From assembly GCA_017744365.1 (NCBI GenBank), contig JAGIBL010000001.1, forward strand, positions 558,001-622,000: DNA of 64,000 nt, in the 5' to 3' direction. The position numbers were made by a program, and so were the translations under genes. Under the pieces are notes generated by a model. The model had not been told where the DNA came from and did not search any database. It saw only the letters and a list, made by a program, of their open reading frames with translations. Source of the DNA: Nocardioidaceae bacterium. Lineage in GTDB: Bacteria; Actinomycetota; Actinomycetes; Propionibacteriales; Nocardioidaceae. Shown piece after piece: positions 46,910 to 55,528 of this stretch. Position 1 is the first letter of the stretch; every line of letters begins with the position of its first letter.

Positions 46910-49296
46910 CGACCAAGCTGATGGGCACCAAGGTCCAGCGCGTCGAGGACGACCGTCTGGTCCGCGGCACCGGCCGCTACGTCGACGACGTCGCCCCGGA
47001 CGCCCTTCACGTCGCCGTTCTGCGCAGCCCGCACGCGCACGCGCGCATCCTGTCCATCGACGTGGAGGCCGTCCTCGACATCGAGGGCGTGCACGCCGTC
47101 TGGACGTACGAGGATCTCGACGGCGCCATGGCCGAGCCGCTGCCGCTGCTGATCCCGCACCCGACCCTGACCCACGGCCGGACCCAGTACGCCCTGGCCA
47201 AGGACGAGGTGAACTACGTCGGCGAGGCCATCGCGATGGTCGTCGCCGACAACCGCTACCTCGCCGAGGACGCGCTCGCGAGCATCGTCGTCGACTACGA
47301 GCTGCTGCCCGCCGTGGTCGGCATCGAGACCGCGCGCGCGGCTGAGCGGCTCGTCCACGACGACGTGCCCGGCAACGTGGCCGCGCGGATGGAGCAGTCC
47401 AACGGCGACGCGGCGGCCGCCATCGCGGCCGCGCCGCACACGCTGTCGCTGGACCTCGCGATCGAGCGCAGTGCCTGCATGCCGATGGAGGGCCGCGGCG
47501 TCGTCGCCAAGTGGGACGCCGACAACGGCCGTCTCCAGGTCTGGTCCTCGACGCAGACCTCCACCGGCGTCCGTGCCGCGGTGGCCGCCAAGCTGGGCCT
47601 GGACCTGCTCAAGGTCGACGTGATCACCCCCGACGTCGGCGGTGGCTTCGGCGTGAAGATCAACCACCCCTGGCCCGAGGAGGTGCTGGTCCCGCTGGCC
47701 GCGATGCGGCTCGGCCGGCCGGTGAAGTTCACCGAGGACCGGCGCGAGCACTTCATCTCCTCCGCGCACGAGCGCGCCCAGCTGCACCACGTCGAGGTCG
47801 GCTTCGACGACGACGGCCGGGTGCTCGGGCTCGACGTGCGGTTCTGGCACGACCACGGTGCCTACACGCCGTACGGGCTGATCGTCCCGATCATCACCTC
47901 CACCCAGCTGCTCGGGCCTTACAAGCCGGGCGCCTACCACGTGCAGTTCGACTCGCTCTACACCAACACCGTGATCGTCACGCCGTACCGCGGCGCCGGC
48001 CGGCCGCAGGGCTGCTTCGTCATGGAGCGGACCATGGACGCGATCGCCGCGTCGCTGGGCAAGGACCGGGCCGAGGTGCGGGCGGTCAACTTCATCCAGC
48101 CCGACGAGTTCCCCTACGACCACGGTCTGATCTTCCAGGACGGCCGCGAGCTCGAGTACGACTCCGGCGACTACCCGGCGATGCTGACCAAGATCAAGGA
48201 CCTGGTCGGCTGGGACGAGTTCGAGCAGTTCCGCGCCGAGATGGCCGGGCAGGGGCGTCGCGTCGGCATCGGGCTGGCCTGCTACGTCGAGGGCACCGGC
48301 GTCGGTCCCTACGAAGGCGCGCACGTGCACATCGAGACCTCCGGCAAGGTCAAGGTCGCCACCGGCCTGACCTCCCAGGGGCAGGGCCACCAGACCGCGT
48401 TCGCGCAGATCGTCGCCGACGAGCTCGGCGTGCGCTTCGAGGACGTCGAGGTCACCACCGGCGACACCCGCCGGATGCCGTACGCCGTCGGCACGTTCGC
48501 CTCGCGCGCGGCGGTGATGAGCGGCTCGGCGATCCACAAGGCCGCCAAGAAGGCCAAGGAGAAGGCGCTGCGGATCGCGGCCGAGGCGCTGGAGGCGGAC
48601 GTCGAGGACCTGGAGATCGCCGACGGCGTGGTCAGCGTCCGCGGCACCGACGCGAGCATCCCGCTCGGCACCGTCGCGGTGCTCTCCAACCCGCTGCGCT
48701 ACGCCTTCGACGAGGCGTCCAAGGCAGCCACCCAGTTCAGCGTCGGCGACCCCGGCAAGCCGCCGGTGGCCGAGGGCGACGAGCCCGGCCTGGAGGGCAA
48801 GGACTTCTACTCCCCGCCGCGCTCGACCTTCGCCTCCGGCATGCACGCGGTCATCGTGGAGACCGACCCGGACACGTGCGAGATCAAGATCCTCAAGTAC
48901 GCCGTGGTGCACGACTGCGGCCACCTCATCAACCCGATGATCGTCGAGGGCCAGATCCACGGCGGCGTCGCGCAGGGCGTCGGCGGCGCTCTCTACGAGC
49001 GGATGGCCTACGACGAGTCCGGGCAGCTGCTCAACGCCTCGTTCATGGACTTCCTGATGCCCTACGTCACCGAGGTGCCCACGAGCATCGACATCGACCA
49101 CCTGGAGACGCCGTCGCCGCTGAACCCGCTCGGCATCAAGGGTGCGGGCGAGGCCGGCGTGATCCCGGGTTCGGCCGCGTTCGCCGCGGCCATCGAGGAC
49201 GCCGAGCGACTGTCCATCACCGCCATGCCCATCTCGCCGTCGGAGCTGTTCGCGCTCCGGCAGGCGGCTTCGACGAACGCAGGGGAGACCCCATGA
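46906..49296 (+). CDS. Molybdenum hydroxylase large subunit (CoxL form II-like; proposed uracil dehydrogenase)
   Basis: A 796-residue molybdopterin subunit. It begins GTKVQRVEDDRLVRGTGRYVDD, has DVGGGFGVKINHPWPEE (cofactor dithiolene contact), the active-site loop PYRGAGRPQG near residue 360 and the base-catalyst KGAGEAGVIPGSAAF near 748. True Cu-containing CO dehydrogenase has AYRCSFR in that loop, so this is a form II hydroxylase of an organic or heterocyclic substrate. Coupling to a uracil permease and nearby barbiturase points to uracil/thymine hydroxylation to (methyl)barbiturate (inference). Purine or other heterocycle substrates are not excluded. Confidence 0.88.
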   Translation: MTTKLMGTKVQRVEDDRLVRGTGRYVDDVAPDALHVAVLRSPHAHARILSIDVEAVLDIEGVHAVWTYEDLDGAMAEPLPLLIPHPTLTHGRTQYALAKDEVNYVGEAIAMVVADNRYLAEDALASIVVDYELLPAVVGIETARAAERLVHDDVPGNVAARMEQSNGDAAAAIAAAPHTLSLDLAIERSACMPMEGRGVVAKWDADNGRLQVWSSTQTSTGVRAAVAAKLGLDLLKVDVITPDVGGGFGVKINHPWPEEVLVPLAAMRLGRPVKFTEDRREHFISSAHERAQLHHVEVGFDDDGRVLGLDVRFWHDHGAYTPYGLIVPIITSTQLLGPYKPGAYHVQFDSLYTNTVIVTPYRGAGRPQGCFVMERTMDAIAASLGKDRAEVRAVNFIQPDEFPYDHGLIFQDGRELEYDSGDYPAMLTKIKDLVGWDEFEQFRAEMAGQGRRVGIGLACYVEGTGVGPYEGAHVHIETSGKVKVATGLTSQGQGHQTAFAQIVADELGVRFEDVEVTTGDTRRMPYAVGTFASRAAVMSGSAIHKAAKKAKEKALRIAAEALEADVEDLEIADGVVSVRGTDASIPLGTVAVLSNPLRYAFDEASKAATQFSVGDPGKPPVAEGDEPGLEGKDFYSPPRSTFASGMHAVIVETDPDTCEIKILKYAVVHDCGHLINPMIVEGQIHGGVAQGVGGALYERMAYDESGQLLNASFMDFLMPYVTEVPTSIDIDHLETPSPLNPLGIKGAGEAGVIPGSAAFAAAIEDAERLSITAMPISPSELFALRQAASTNAGETP

Positions 49297-49910
49297 AGAT
49301 CAGCGGCCAGAACACCATCAACGCACCCGTCGACAAGGTCTGGGAGGCCCTGCTCGACCCGCGCGTGCTGGTGGCCACCATCCCCGGCTGCGAGCAGCTC
49401 GAGGCGACCGGTGAGAACGCCTACGCGATGACCGTCAGCGCCGGGGTCGCGGCGATCCGCGGCACCTACTCCGGCTCGTGCACGCTGAGCGACCTGAAGG
49501 AGCACGAGTCGCTGACCATGCACCTCAAGGGCGCCGGGGCGCCGGGCACCATCGACGCGACCGTCGCCGTGCGCTTCGCGGGCGAAGGTGACGAGACGTC
49601 GCTGGGCTACGACGCCGACGCGGTCGTCGGCGGGATGATCGGCGGGGTCGGCCAGCGGATGCTCACCAGCGTCTCGCGCCGGATGGCCGCGGAGTTCTTC
49701 GGCAACGTCGAGAAGGTCATCGCCGGCGGCATCCCGGCGGCTGCTGCTCCGGCCGCGGTGTCGGCCGAGGGCGCGCCGGTCTACGCCGCGGCGCCGAAGC
49801 CGTCGCGGGTGCCGGTGGGCGACAGCTCGTTCCTGGCCGGAGTCGCCGCGGGTGGCGCGCTGGTCCTGGCCGGCGTGATCGTCGGCGGGATCTTGGGACG
49901 TCGTCGATGA
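49293..49910 (+). CDS. CoxG-type SRPBCC protein
   Basis: A 205-residue protein with the CoxG/SRPBCC fold: MKISGQNTINAPVDKVWEALLDPRVLVATIPGCEQLEATGENAYAM, then GTYSGSC and DADAVVGGMIGGVGQRML. An Ala/Pro linker and a C-terminal membrane helix (FLAGVAAGGALVLAGVIVGGILGRRR) would anchor it. In CO-oxidising bacteria CoxG tethers the Mo enzyme to the membrane near the quinone pool. Overlaps both neighbours by ATGA, fifth gene in the operon. Confidence 0.9.
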   Translation: MKISGQNTINAPVDKVWEALLDPRVLVATIPGCEQLEATGENAYAMTVSAGVAAIRGTYSGSCTLSDLKEHESLTMHLKGAGAPGTIDATVAVRFAGEGDETSLGYDADAVVGGMIGGVGQRMLTSVSRRMAAEFFGNVEKVIAGGIPAAAAPAAVSAEGAPVYAAAPKPSRVPVGDSSFLAGVAAGGALVLAGVIVGGILGRRR

Positions 49911-51289
49911 CGACCGTCGACTCCACCGCGCGCGACCAGGCCGACGCCGTACGGCGCAAGGAGATCTCGGCGCGCGAGCTGATGGACCTGCACCTGGACC
50001 GGATCGCCGAGCGGAACCCGCGGCTCAACGCGATCGTCTCGCTCGATCCCGAGCGCGCCCGGGCCGGCGCGGCCGCGGCCGACGAGGCGCTCGCGCGGGG
50101 TGCGCAGGTCGGCCCGCTGCACGGGCTGCCGTTCGCGTTCAAGGACACCCACGCCGTGAAGGGCTGGCGCACGACGTACGGGTCGACGCTGTTCGCCGAC
50201 CACGTGCCGGACCACGACGAGCTGCTCGTCGAGCGCGTCCGCAACGCGGGCGCGGTGACGATCGGCAAGACCAACGTGCCCGAGTTCGCGGCCGGGTCGC
50301 ACACCTTCAACAAGGTCTTCGGCACCACCCTCAACCCGGTCGACCCGACGCGCTCGGCGGGTGGGTCCAGCGGGGGAGCGGCGTGCGCGCTCGCGGCCGG
50401 GATGGTGCCGCTCGCGGACGGCTCCGACATGGGCGGCTCGCTGCGCAACCCGGCCTCGTTCTGCGGGGTGGTCGGGATGCGGCCGAGCCTGGGCCGGGTC
50501 CCCGAGTGGCCGCTGTACAACCAGTGGGAGACCACCTCGGTCGGCGGCCCGATGGCCCGCAACGTCGGCGACCTGGCGCTGCTGCTCAGCGTGCTCGCCG
50601 GCCCGGACCCGCGCGCGCCGCAAGCGCTGGGCGACCCGGGCTGGTACTTCGCCGATCCCCGGCCGGCCGCGCTGGAGGGACTGCGGGTCGCGCTGAGCGT
50701 GGACCTCGGCGGCGCCTTCGACGTCGACCACGAGGTGGCCGGTGTGGTCGAGTCGGCGGCCGCGCTGCTCGGCAAGGCCGGGGCCCAGGTCGAGGACCGG
50801 CACCCGGACCTGAGCCTGGCCGAGGACACGTTCCGGACCCTGCGCGCGTGGCACTTCCAGGCCAAGCTGGGCCGGATGCTCGCGGCCAACCCGGACGCGT
50901 TCAAGCCCTCGCTGGCCGACAACATCCGCGCGGGGGAGTCGCTCACCGGTGCCGACGTGGCCCGGGCCTACACCCAGCGGACCGCGCTGTCGGAGACCAT
51001 GCGCAGCTTCTTCACGTCGTACGACGTGCTGGTGCTGCCCGTCTCGCAGGTGCCCCCGTTCCCGGCGGACCAGGAGTTCCCGACGGCCATCAACGGAAGA
51101 CCGATGGCGACGTACCTGGACTGGATGCGCTCGGCGTACTTCATCACCGTCACCGGCTGCCCGGCGATCTCGCTGCCTGCCGGAACGACGAAGGACGGCC
51201 TCCCGGTGGGCGTGCAGATCGTCACCGCGCACGGCGCCGACAAGCGCCTGCTGGAGATCGCCGCCGCCTTCGAAGCGCTGGCCAGCTGA
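49907..51289 (+). CDS. Amidase signature enzyme (proposed malonamate or ureidomalonate hydrolase)
   Basis: A 460-residue amidase-signature protein. The Ser-cisSer-Lys triad is visible: Lys79 in LPFAFKD, cis-Ser in AGGSSGG (about 154) and nucleophile Ser178 in SDMGGSLRNPA. It cuts a small amide. In this operon it could hydrolyse malonamate (as malonamidase E2, same family) or ureidomalonate (as ureidomalonase); both are pathway intermediates after barbituric acid. The ATGA overlap with coxG makes it part of the uracil permease-Mo hydroxylase operon. The substrate is inference. Confidence 0.87.
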   Translation: MTTVDSTARDQADAVRRKEISARELMDLHLDRIAERNPRLNAIVSLDPERARAGAAAADEALARGAQVGPLHGLPFAFKDTHAVKGWRTTYGSTLFADHVPDHDELLVERVRNAGAVTIGKTNVPEFAAGSHTFNKVFGTTLNPVDPTRSAGGSSGGAACALAAGMVPLADGSDMGGSLRNPASFCGVVGMRPSLGRVPEWPLYNQWETTSVGGPMARNVGDLALLLSVLAGPDPRAPQALGDPGWYFADPRPAALEGLRVALSVDLGGAFDVDHEVAGVVESAAALLGKAGAQVEDRHPDLSLAEDTFRTLRAWHFQAKLGRMLAANPDAFKPSLADNIRAGESLTGADVARAYTQRTALSETMRSFFTSYDVLVLPVSQVPPFPADQEFPTAINGRPMATYLDWMRSAYFITVTGCPAISLPAGTTKDGLPVGVQIVTAHGADKRLLEIAAAFEALAS

Positions 51290-51297
51290 AGCTCGCC

Positions 51298-51431
51298 GAG
51301 GCGGCTCAGCTGAAACTCCCCAGCCCCCTGAGGCGTCGCAGATGAAACTTTCATCTGCGACGCCTCAGCGCGTTTCTAGCTTTCATCTCGGACGCCTCGG
51401 CGGGGCTGAGCTTTTCATCTGGGACGCCTCG
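51298..51431. repeat. Cluster of inverted and direct repeats after the amidase gene
   Basis: CTGAGGCGTCGCAGATGAAA (51328-51347) and its exact inverse TTTCATCTGCGACGCCTCAG (51349-51368) form a 20-base-arm palindrome around one C. Two further degenerate copies of the right arm follow at 51381-51400 and 51413-51431, and a degenerate left-arm copy (GAGGCGGCTCAGCTGAAA) lies before it near 51299-51316. It may act as a terminator; its design mirrors the unrelated cluster at 38018. Confidence 0.8.
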
Positions 51432-51471
51432 CGGGTGGGCCTAGCAACATCTGCCGGAGATCTTCAAGGCA

Positions 51472-51506
51472 GACGGCAGATCGTGCCGTCGTGCGGAATC
51501 TTTCCG
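51472..51506 (+). promoter_or_regulatory. Short inverted repeats upstream of hyuA
   Basis: GACGGCA (51472-51478) and TGCCGTC (51484-51490) flank GATCG, and CGGAA-TCT-TTCCG follows at 51494-51506. TTGAAT at 51512-51517 sits seven bases before the hyuA ATG and could be a weak -10 of a leaderless transcript. Operator function is inference. Confidence 0.4.
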
Positions 51507-51524
51507 CTGACTTGAATGTGACCC

Positions 51525-53594
51525 ATGACAAGGCGGATCAGGATCGGCATCGACACCGGAGGCACGTTCACCGACGTCGTCGCCTTCGACGAGGACAGCG
51601 GCGCGGTGGTCACCACCAAGACGCCGAGCACTCCGGCGAACCCGGCGGACGGGTTCCTCGCCGGCATCGACAAGGTGCTCGGCATCGCGGAGGCGGACTT
51701 CGCGGACGTGGTGGCGGTCAGCCACGGCACCACGGTCGCGACCAACCAGCTCCTCGAGGGCAAGGTGGACGCGCTCGGCTTCGTCACCACCGAGGGCTAC
51801 GAGGCGATGCTCGAGATCGCCCGGCAGTCGGTGCCGGACGGCTACGGCAACTCCTACTTCTGGGTGAAGCCGGACCGGATCGTTCCCCGCGACCTGGTCA
51901 AGGGCGTGGGCGGCCGGCTCGACTTCACCGGCGCGGAGATCCGTCCCTTCGACGAGGACGGCGCCCGCGCGGTCGCCCGCTGGTTCAAGGCCAAGGGCAT
52001 CGACACTCTCGGCGTCTGCTTCCTGCACGCGTACGCCAACCCGGCGCACGAGGAGCGGATGCGGGACATCATCGCCGAGGAGCACCCGGACGCGGTCGTC
52101 TCCATCTCCAGCGAGGTGCTGCGCGAGTACCGCGAGTACGAGCGCTCGATGACCACGCTGGTCGACGCCGCCGTGAAGCCGAAGCTCTCCCGCTACGTCA
52201 ACAACATCAAGGACCGGCTCGCGCAGGGCAGCGGCCGGACGATCCCGTTCTACGTGATGAAGTCGAACGGCGGTGTGCTCTCGGCCGACGAGGTCGTGCA
52301 CCAGCCGATTACCACGGTCCTCTCCGGTCCCGCCGCGGGCGCGCTCGGCGCCGCGCTGATCGCGAAGGTGGCCGGCTTCGACAAGGTGCTCACCTCCGAC
52401 GGCGGCGGCACCTCGACCGACGTCTCGGTCGTCATCGACGGCGAGCCGACGCTGACCACCGAGGGCAGCGTGGGCGTCTACCCGTCGAAGATCCCGATGA
52501 TCGACGTGGTGACCGTCGGTGCCGGCGGCGGCTCGATCGCCTGGCTCTCGCCCGAGGGCACCCTCAAGGTCGGCCCGCACTCGGCCGGCGCGGACCCGGG
52601 CCCGATCTGCTACCGCAAGGGCGGGAGCGAGGTCACCATCACCGACGCGCACGTCTTCCTGGGCCGGATCCCTCCGCACCTGCTCGGTGGCGAGATCCCG
52701 CTCGACGTGGACGCGGCGACCGCGGCGATCCAGCAGCTGGCCGGCAAGCTGGGCATCAGCCCCGAGGCCTGCGCCAACGGGATCCTCGAGATCTCTGCCT
52801 GGAACCAGGCCAACGCGCTGCGCCAGGTCACCGTCAAGCGCGGCCTCGACGTCCGCGACTTCACGCTGACCACCTTCGGCGGCTCGGGCTCGCTGCTGCT
52901 GTGCCGGCTCATGGACATCCTCGGCATCCCGACCGTGCTGGTCCCGCCGAACCCCGGCAACGTCTCCGCCTTCGGGCTGCTCACCGTGGACGTGAAGAAC
53001 GACTACGTGCAGACCCACGTCGCGCTCCAGTCCTCGCTGGACCCGGCGGTGCTGCAGACCGAGTACGACGCGCTCACCGCGCGTGCCGCCGCGGCGCTCG
53101 CCAAGGAGGGCTTCACGGAGGCCGACCACGTCTTCGTGCGGACCGCCGACGTGCGCTACTTCGGCCAGGCCTTCGAGGTCCGGGTCGCGGTGCCGGACGG
53201 TCCGGTCACCGACGAGACGCTGCGTCTCGTGGCCGACCGGTTCCACGCCGAGCACCGGGTCCTCTACGGCTACGACTTCTCCGGCGACGACTCCCAGCAG
53301 GTCGAGGTGGTGAACCTGCGCGTCTCCGGCGTCGGCCCGATCAAGCGGCCGGAGATCCTGAAGACGGCCGGGGGCTCGGCCCCGCAGCCCACCGGCACCC
53401 GCCGGATCTGCTTCGAGGCCGAGGCCGGGTACGTCGAGACGCCGATCTACTGGCGCGCCGACCTGCCCGCGGGCCACGTGCTCACCGGCCCGGTCATCGT
53501 CGAGGAGTTCGGCTCGACCGTGCCCATCCACCCCGGCTTCACCGCCCGGGTCGACGACTACGCCAACATCGTGGTGACGAGGAGCAACGCATGA
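51525..53594 (+). CDS. Hydantoinase/oxoprolinase family protein, HyuA subunit
   Basis: A 689-residue HyuA protein. It begins RIRIGIDTGGTFTDVVAFDEDSG (phosphate-binding actin-like fold), with AVSHGTTVATNQLLEGK near residue 64, TSDGGGTSTDVSVVIDGEP near 288 and YFGQAFEVRV near 545. With HyuB it forms ATP-dependent N-methylhydantoinase- or acetophenone/acetone carboxylase-type enzymes. Here it may handle a cyclic or ureido intermediate of base catabolism (inference). No ribosome site is seen. Overlaps hyuB by ATGA. Confidence 0.9.
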   Translation: MTRRIRIGIDTGGTFTDVVAFDEDSGAVVTTKTPSTPANPADGFLAGIDKVLGIAEADFADVVAVSHGTTVATNQLLEGKVDALGFVTTEGYEAMLEIARQSVPDGYGNSYFWVKPDRIVPRDLVKGVGGRLDFTGAEIRPFDEDGARAVARWFKAKGIDTLGVCFLHAYANPAHEERMRDIIAEEHPDAVVSISSEVLREYREYERSMTTLVDAAVKPKLSRYVNNIKDRLAQGSGRTIPFYVMKSNGGVLSADEVVHQPITTVLSGPAAGALGAALIAKVAGFDKVLTSDGGGTSTDVSVVIDGEPTLTTEGSVGVYPSKIPMIDVVTVGAGGGSIAWLSPEGTLKVGPHSAGADPGPICYRKGGSEVTITDAHVFLGRIPPHLLGGEIPLDVDAATAAIQQLAGKLGISPEACANGILEISAWNQANALRQVTVKRGLDVRDFTLTTFGGSGSLLLCRLMDILGIPTVLVPPNPGNVSAFGLLTVDVKNDYVQTHVALQSSLDPAVLQTEYDALTARAAAALAKEGFTEADHVFVRTADVRYFGQAFEVRVAVPDGPVTDETLRLVADRFHAEHRVLYGYDFSGDDSQQVEVVNLRVSGVGPIKRPEILKTAGGSAPQPTGTRRICFEAEAGYVETPIYWRADLPAGHVLTGPVIVEEFGSTVPIHPGFTARVDDYANIVVTRSNA

Positions 53595-55528
53595 GTGTGA
53601 ACACCGAGAGCCGTCGCGCTCCCACCCAGTTCCCCTTCGAGTCGCTGACGCCGGACGCCGGACGTAGCGCCGACCCCGTGCTCGTCGAGATCGTGCAGGG
53701 TTCCCTGGCCGCGGTCGAGCACGAGGTCGAGACCGCCATCGCGCGGACCTCGCGCAGCCCGATGATCCGCGACGCCCACGACTTCCGCGCGGGCATCCAC
53801 GACCGCAAGCTGCGCAAGCTCACCGGCCGGTCCTACTCGGCGCTGGTGCACCCGGTCGCGCGGGACTTCCCGATCGACGAGATGAACGAGGGCGACGTCT
53901 TCTTCCACAACGACGTCTACCTCTCCGAGGGCGGCATCGGCCACCTGCCCGATCTCTGCGTGACCGTGCCCGTGTTCGCGGGTCCGGCGGACGACCGTCG
54001 CGTGGTCGCGTTCGTGCAGGCCTTCGGGCACCACGACGACATCGGCGGCGCGGTGCCGGGCTCGATGCCCTCGCACGCCACCACCGTCTTCGAGGAGGGC
54101 CTCGCGGTCCCGCCGATCAAGCTCTGGGACGCCGGCGTGCCCAACCGCGCCGCGCTCACGATCATGACCCGCAACTCCCGGATGCCGGAGTCGCTGGCCG
54201 CCGACCTCGACGCCGAGTGCTCGGCCTGCCTCATGGGCGCGCGCCGGCTCGGCGAGCTCTTCGACCGCTACGGCATCGAGACCGTCGAGGCCTGCTTCGA
54301 CGCGGTCATCGAGCGGTCCACGCAGACCTACCGGCGCGAGATCCTCTCCAAGATCCCGGTCGGTACCTGGACCTGGGAGGACTACGCCGAGCACGACGGC
54401 GTCGACGACCCGAAGCTGCACACCCAGCGGATCACCCTGACGCGGACGGCTGCCGACGACCCCGAGGGGGAGCGGCTGGTCCTGGACTTCGGCGGCACCA
54501 GCCCGCAGGCCAAGGGGCCGATCAACCACTGCGGCGACTACAGCGACGGCGTCTTCCTCAAGAAGTGGCTTGCGCCGATCCTGCGCAACCTCGCCGACAC
54601 CCCCGAGCGAATGGCCGAGCTCGACGTCAACGAGGGCGTGGTGCCGCTGATCGAGATGCGCTTCCCGCCCCCGGGCACGCTGCTCACCCCGGTGTTCCCG
54701 GCGCCGACCAACGCCCGCACGTTCGTGATCCTGCGGCTGCTCGGCGTGCTGGCCGGCGTGCTCGCCAAGGCGGTCGACGGGCGGATGCCGGCCGACCAGG
54801 AGACCATCCGCTACACGGGCGTGTACGGCGAGGACCTCGATGGTCGCTCGTACCTGATGCGCGAGGTGCTCGGCGGCGGCTCCGGCGGGCGCTACTACGC
54901 CGACGGCGAGGACACCATCCACGTGGTGCCGGACTCGCGGAACCTGCCGACCGAGTTCACCGAGTCGCGGTTCCCGTTCGTGGTCGAGTCGCTGTCCCTG
55001 GCCAAGGACTCAGGCGGGGCCGGCCAGTTCCGCGGCGGCCTGGGCTACGAGAAGCACATCCGGATGCTCAAGGACGCGCATTTCATGTCCATCGCGGACC
55101 GCTCGATCCTCGCCTGCTGGGGTGTCAAGGGCGGCAAGGCCGGCAAGCCGTTCGAGGTCGTCATCGACCCGGGCGGGTCGAACGAGCGTGAGGTCGACGC
55201 GCTGGCGGATGCGGAGGCGGTCCAGGCCGGCGAGGTGATCCGGATCCGGACGACGGGCGGCGGCGGCTGGGGGAACCCGCTCGAGCGCGATCCGGCTCTC
55301 GTCGTACGGGACGTGGTGTGGGAGAAGGTCTCCGCCGAGGCCGCGCTCGCCGACTACGGCGTGGTGCTGACCGGCTCGCTGGAGGACGACTCGCTCGCGT
55401 ACGACGCCGAGGCCACCGCCGCCGAGCGGGCCGCCCGGCCGGCTCCGGACGAGGCGTTCTTCGACCGGGGGCCGGGCTACGGCGTGCTGGCCGGGGGAGC
55501 CACGTCGGCGAGCGTCGACCACCTCTGA
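53591..55528 (+). CDS. Hydantoinase B/oxoprolinase family protein, HyuB subunit
   Basis: A 645-residue HyuB protein. Typical blocks are DPVLVEIVQGSLAAVEHEVETAIARTSRSPMIRDAHDFRAGIHD, EGDVFFHNDVYLSEGGIGHLPDLCVTVPVF, VQAFGHHDDIGGAVPGSMPSHATTVFEEGL (metal-binding His/Asp) and GGGGWGNPLERDP near the end. It acts with HyuA. The C-terminus overlaps the next start (TGATG). Confidence 0.9.
   Translation: MSVNTESRRAPTQFPFESLTPDAGRSADPVLVEIVQGSLAAVEHEVETAIARTSRSPMIRDAHDFRAGIHDRKLRKLTGRSYSALVHPVARDFPIDEMNEGDVFFHNDVYLSEGGIGHLPDLCVTVPVFAGPADDRRVVAFVQAFGHHDDIGGAVPGSMPSHATTVFEEGLAVPPIKLWDAGVPNRAALTIMTRNSRMPESLAADLDAECSACLMGARRLGELFDRYGIETVEACFDAVIERSTQTYRREILSKIPVGTWTWEDYAEHDGVDDPKLHTQRITLTRTAADDPEGERLVLDFGGTSPQAKGPINHCGDYSDGVFLKKWLAPILRNLADTPERMAELDVNEGVVPLIEMRFPPPGTLLTPVFPAPTNARTFVILRLLGVLAGVLAKAVDGRMPADQETIRYTGVYGEDLDGRSYLMREVLGGGSGGRYYADGEDTIHVVPDSRNLPTEFTESRFPFVVESLSLAKDSGGAGQFRGGLGYEKHIRMLKDAHFMSIADRSILACWGVKGGKAGKPFEVVIDPGGSNEREVDALADAEAVQAGEVIRIRTTGGGGWGNPLERDPALVVRDVVWEKVSAEAALADYGVVLTGSLEDDSLAYDAEATAAERAARPAPDEAFFDRGPGYGVLAGGATSASVDHL

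Noticed and set aside
46906-49296. Aerobic CO dehydrogenase (form I CoxL)
   Set aside because: The active-site loop is PYRGAGR, lacking the Cys of AYRCSFR that binds copper.
51298-51431. CRISPR or insertion-sequence ends
   Set aside because: Repeats are palindromic and degenerate, with no spacers of constant size and no transposase.
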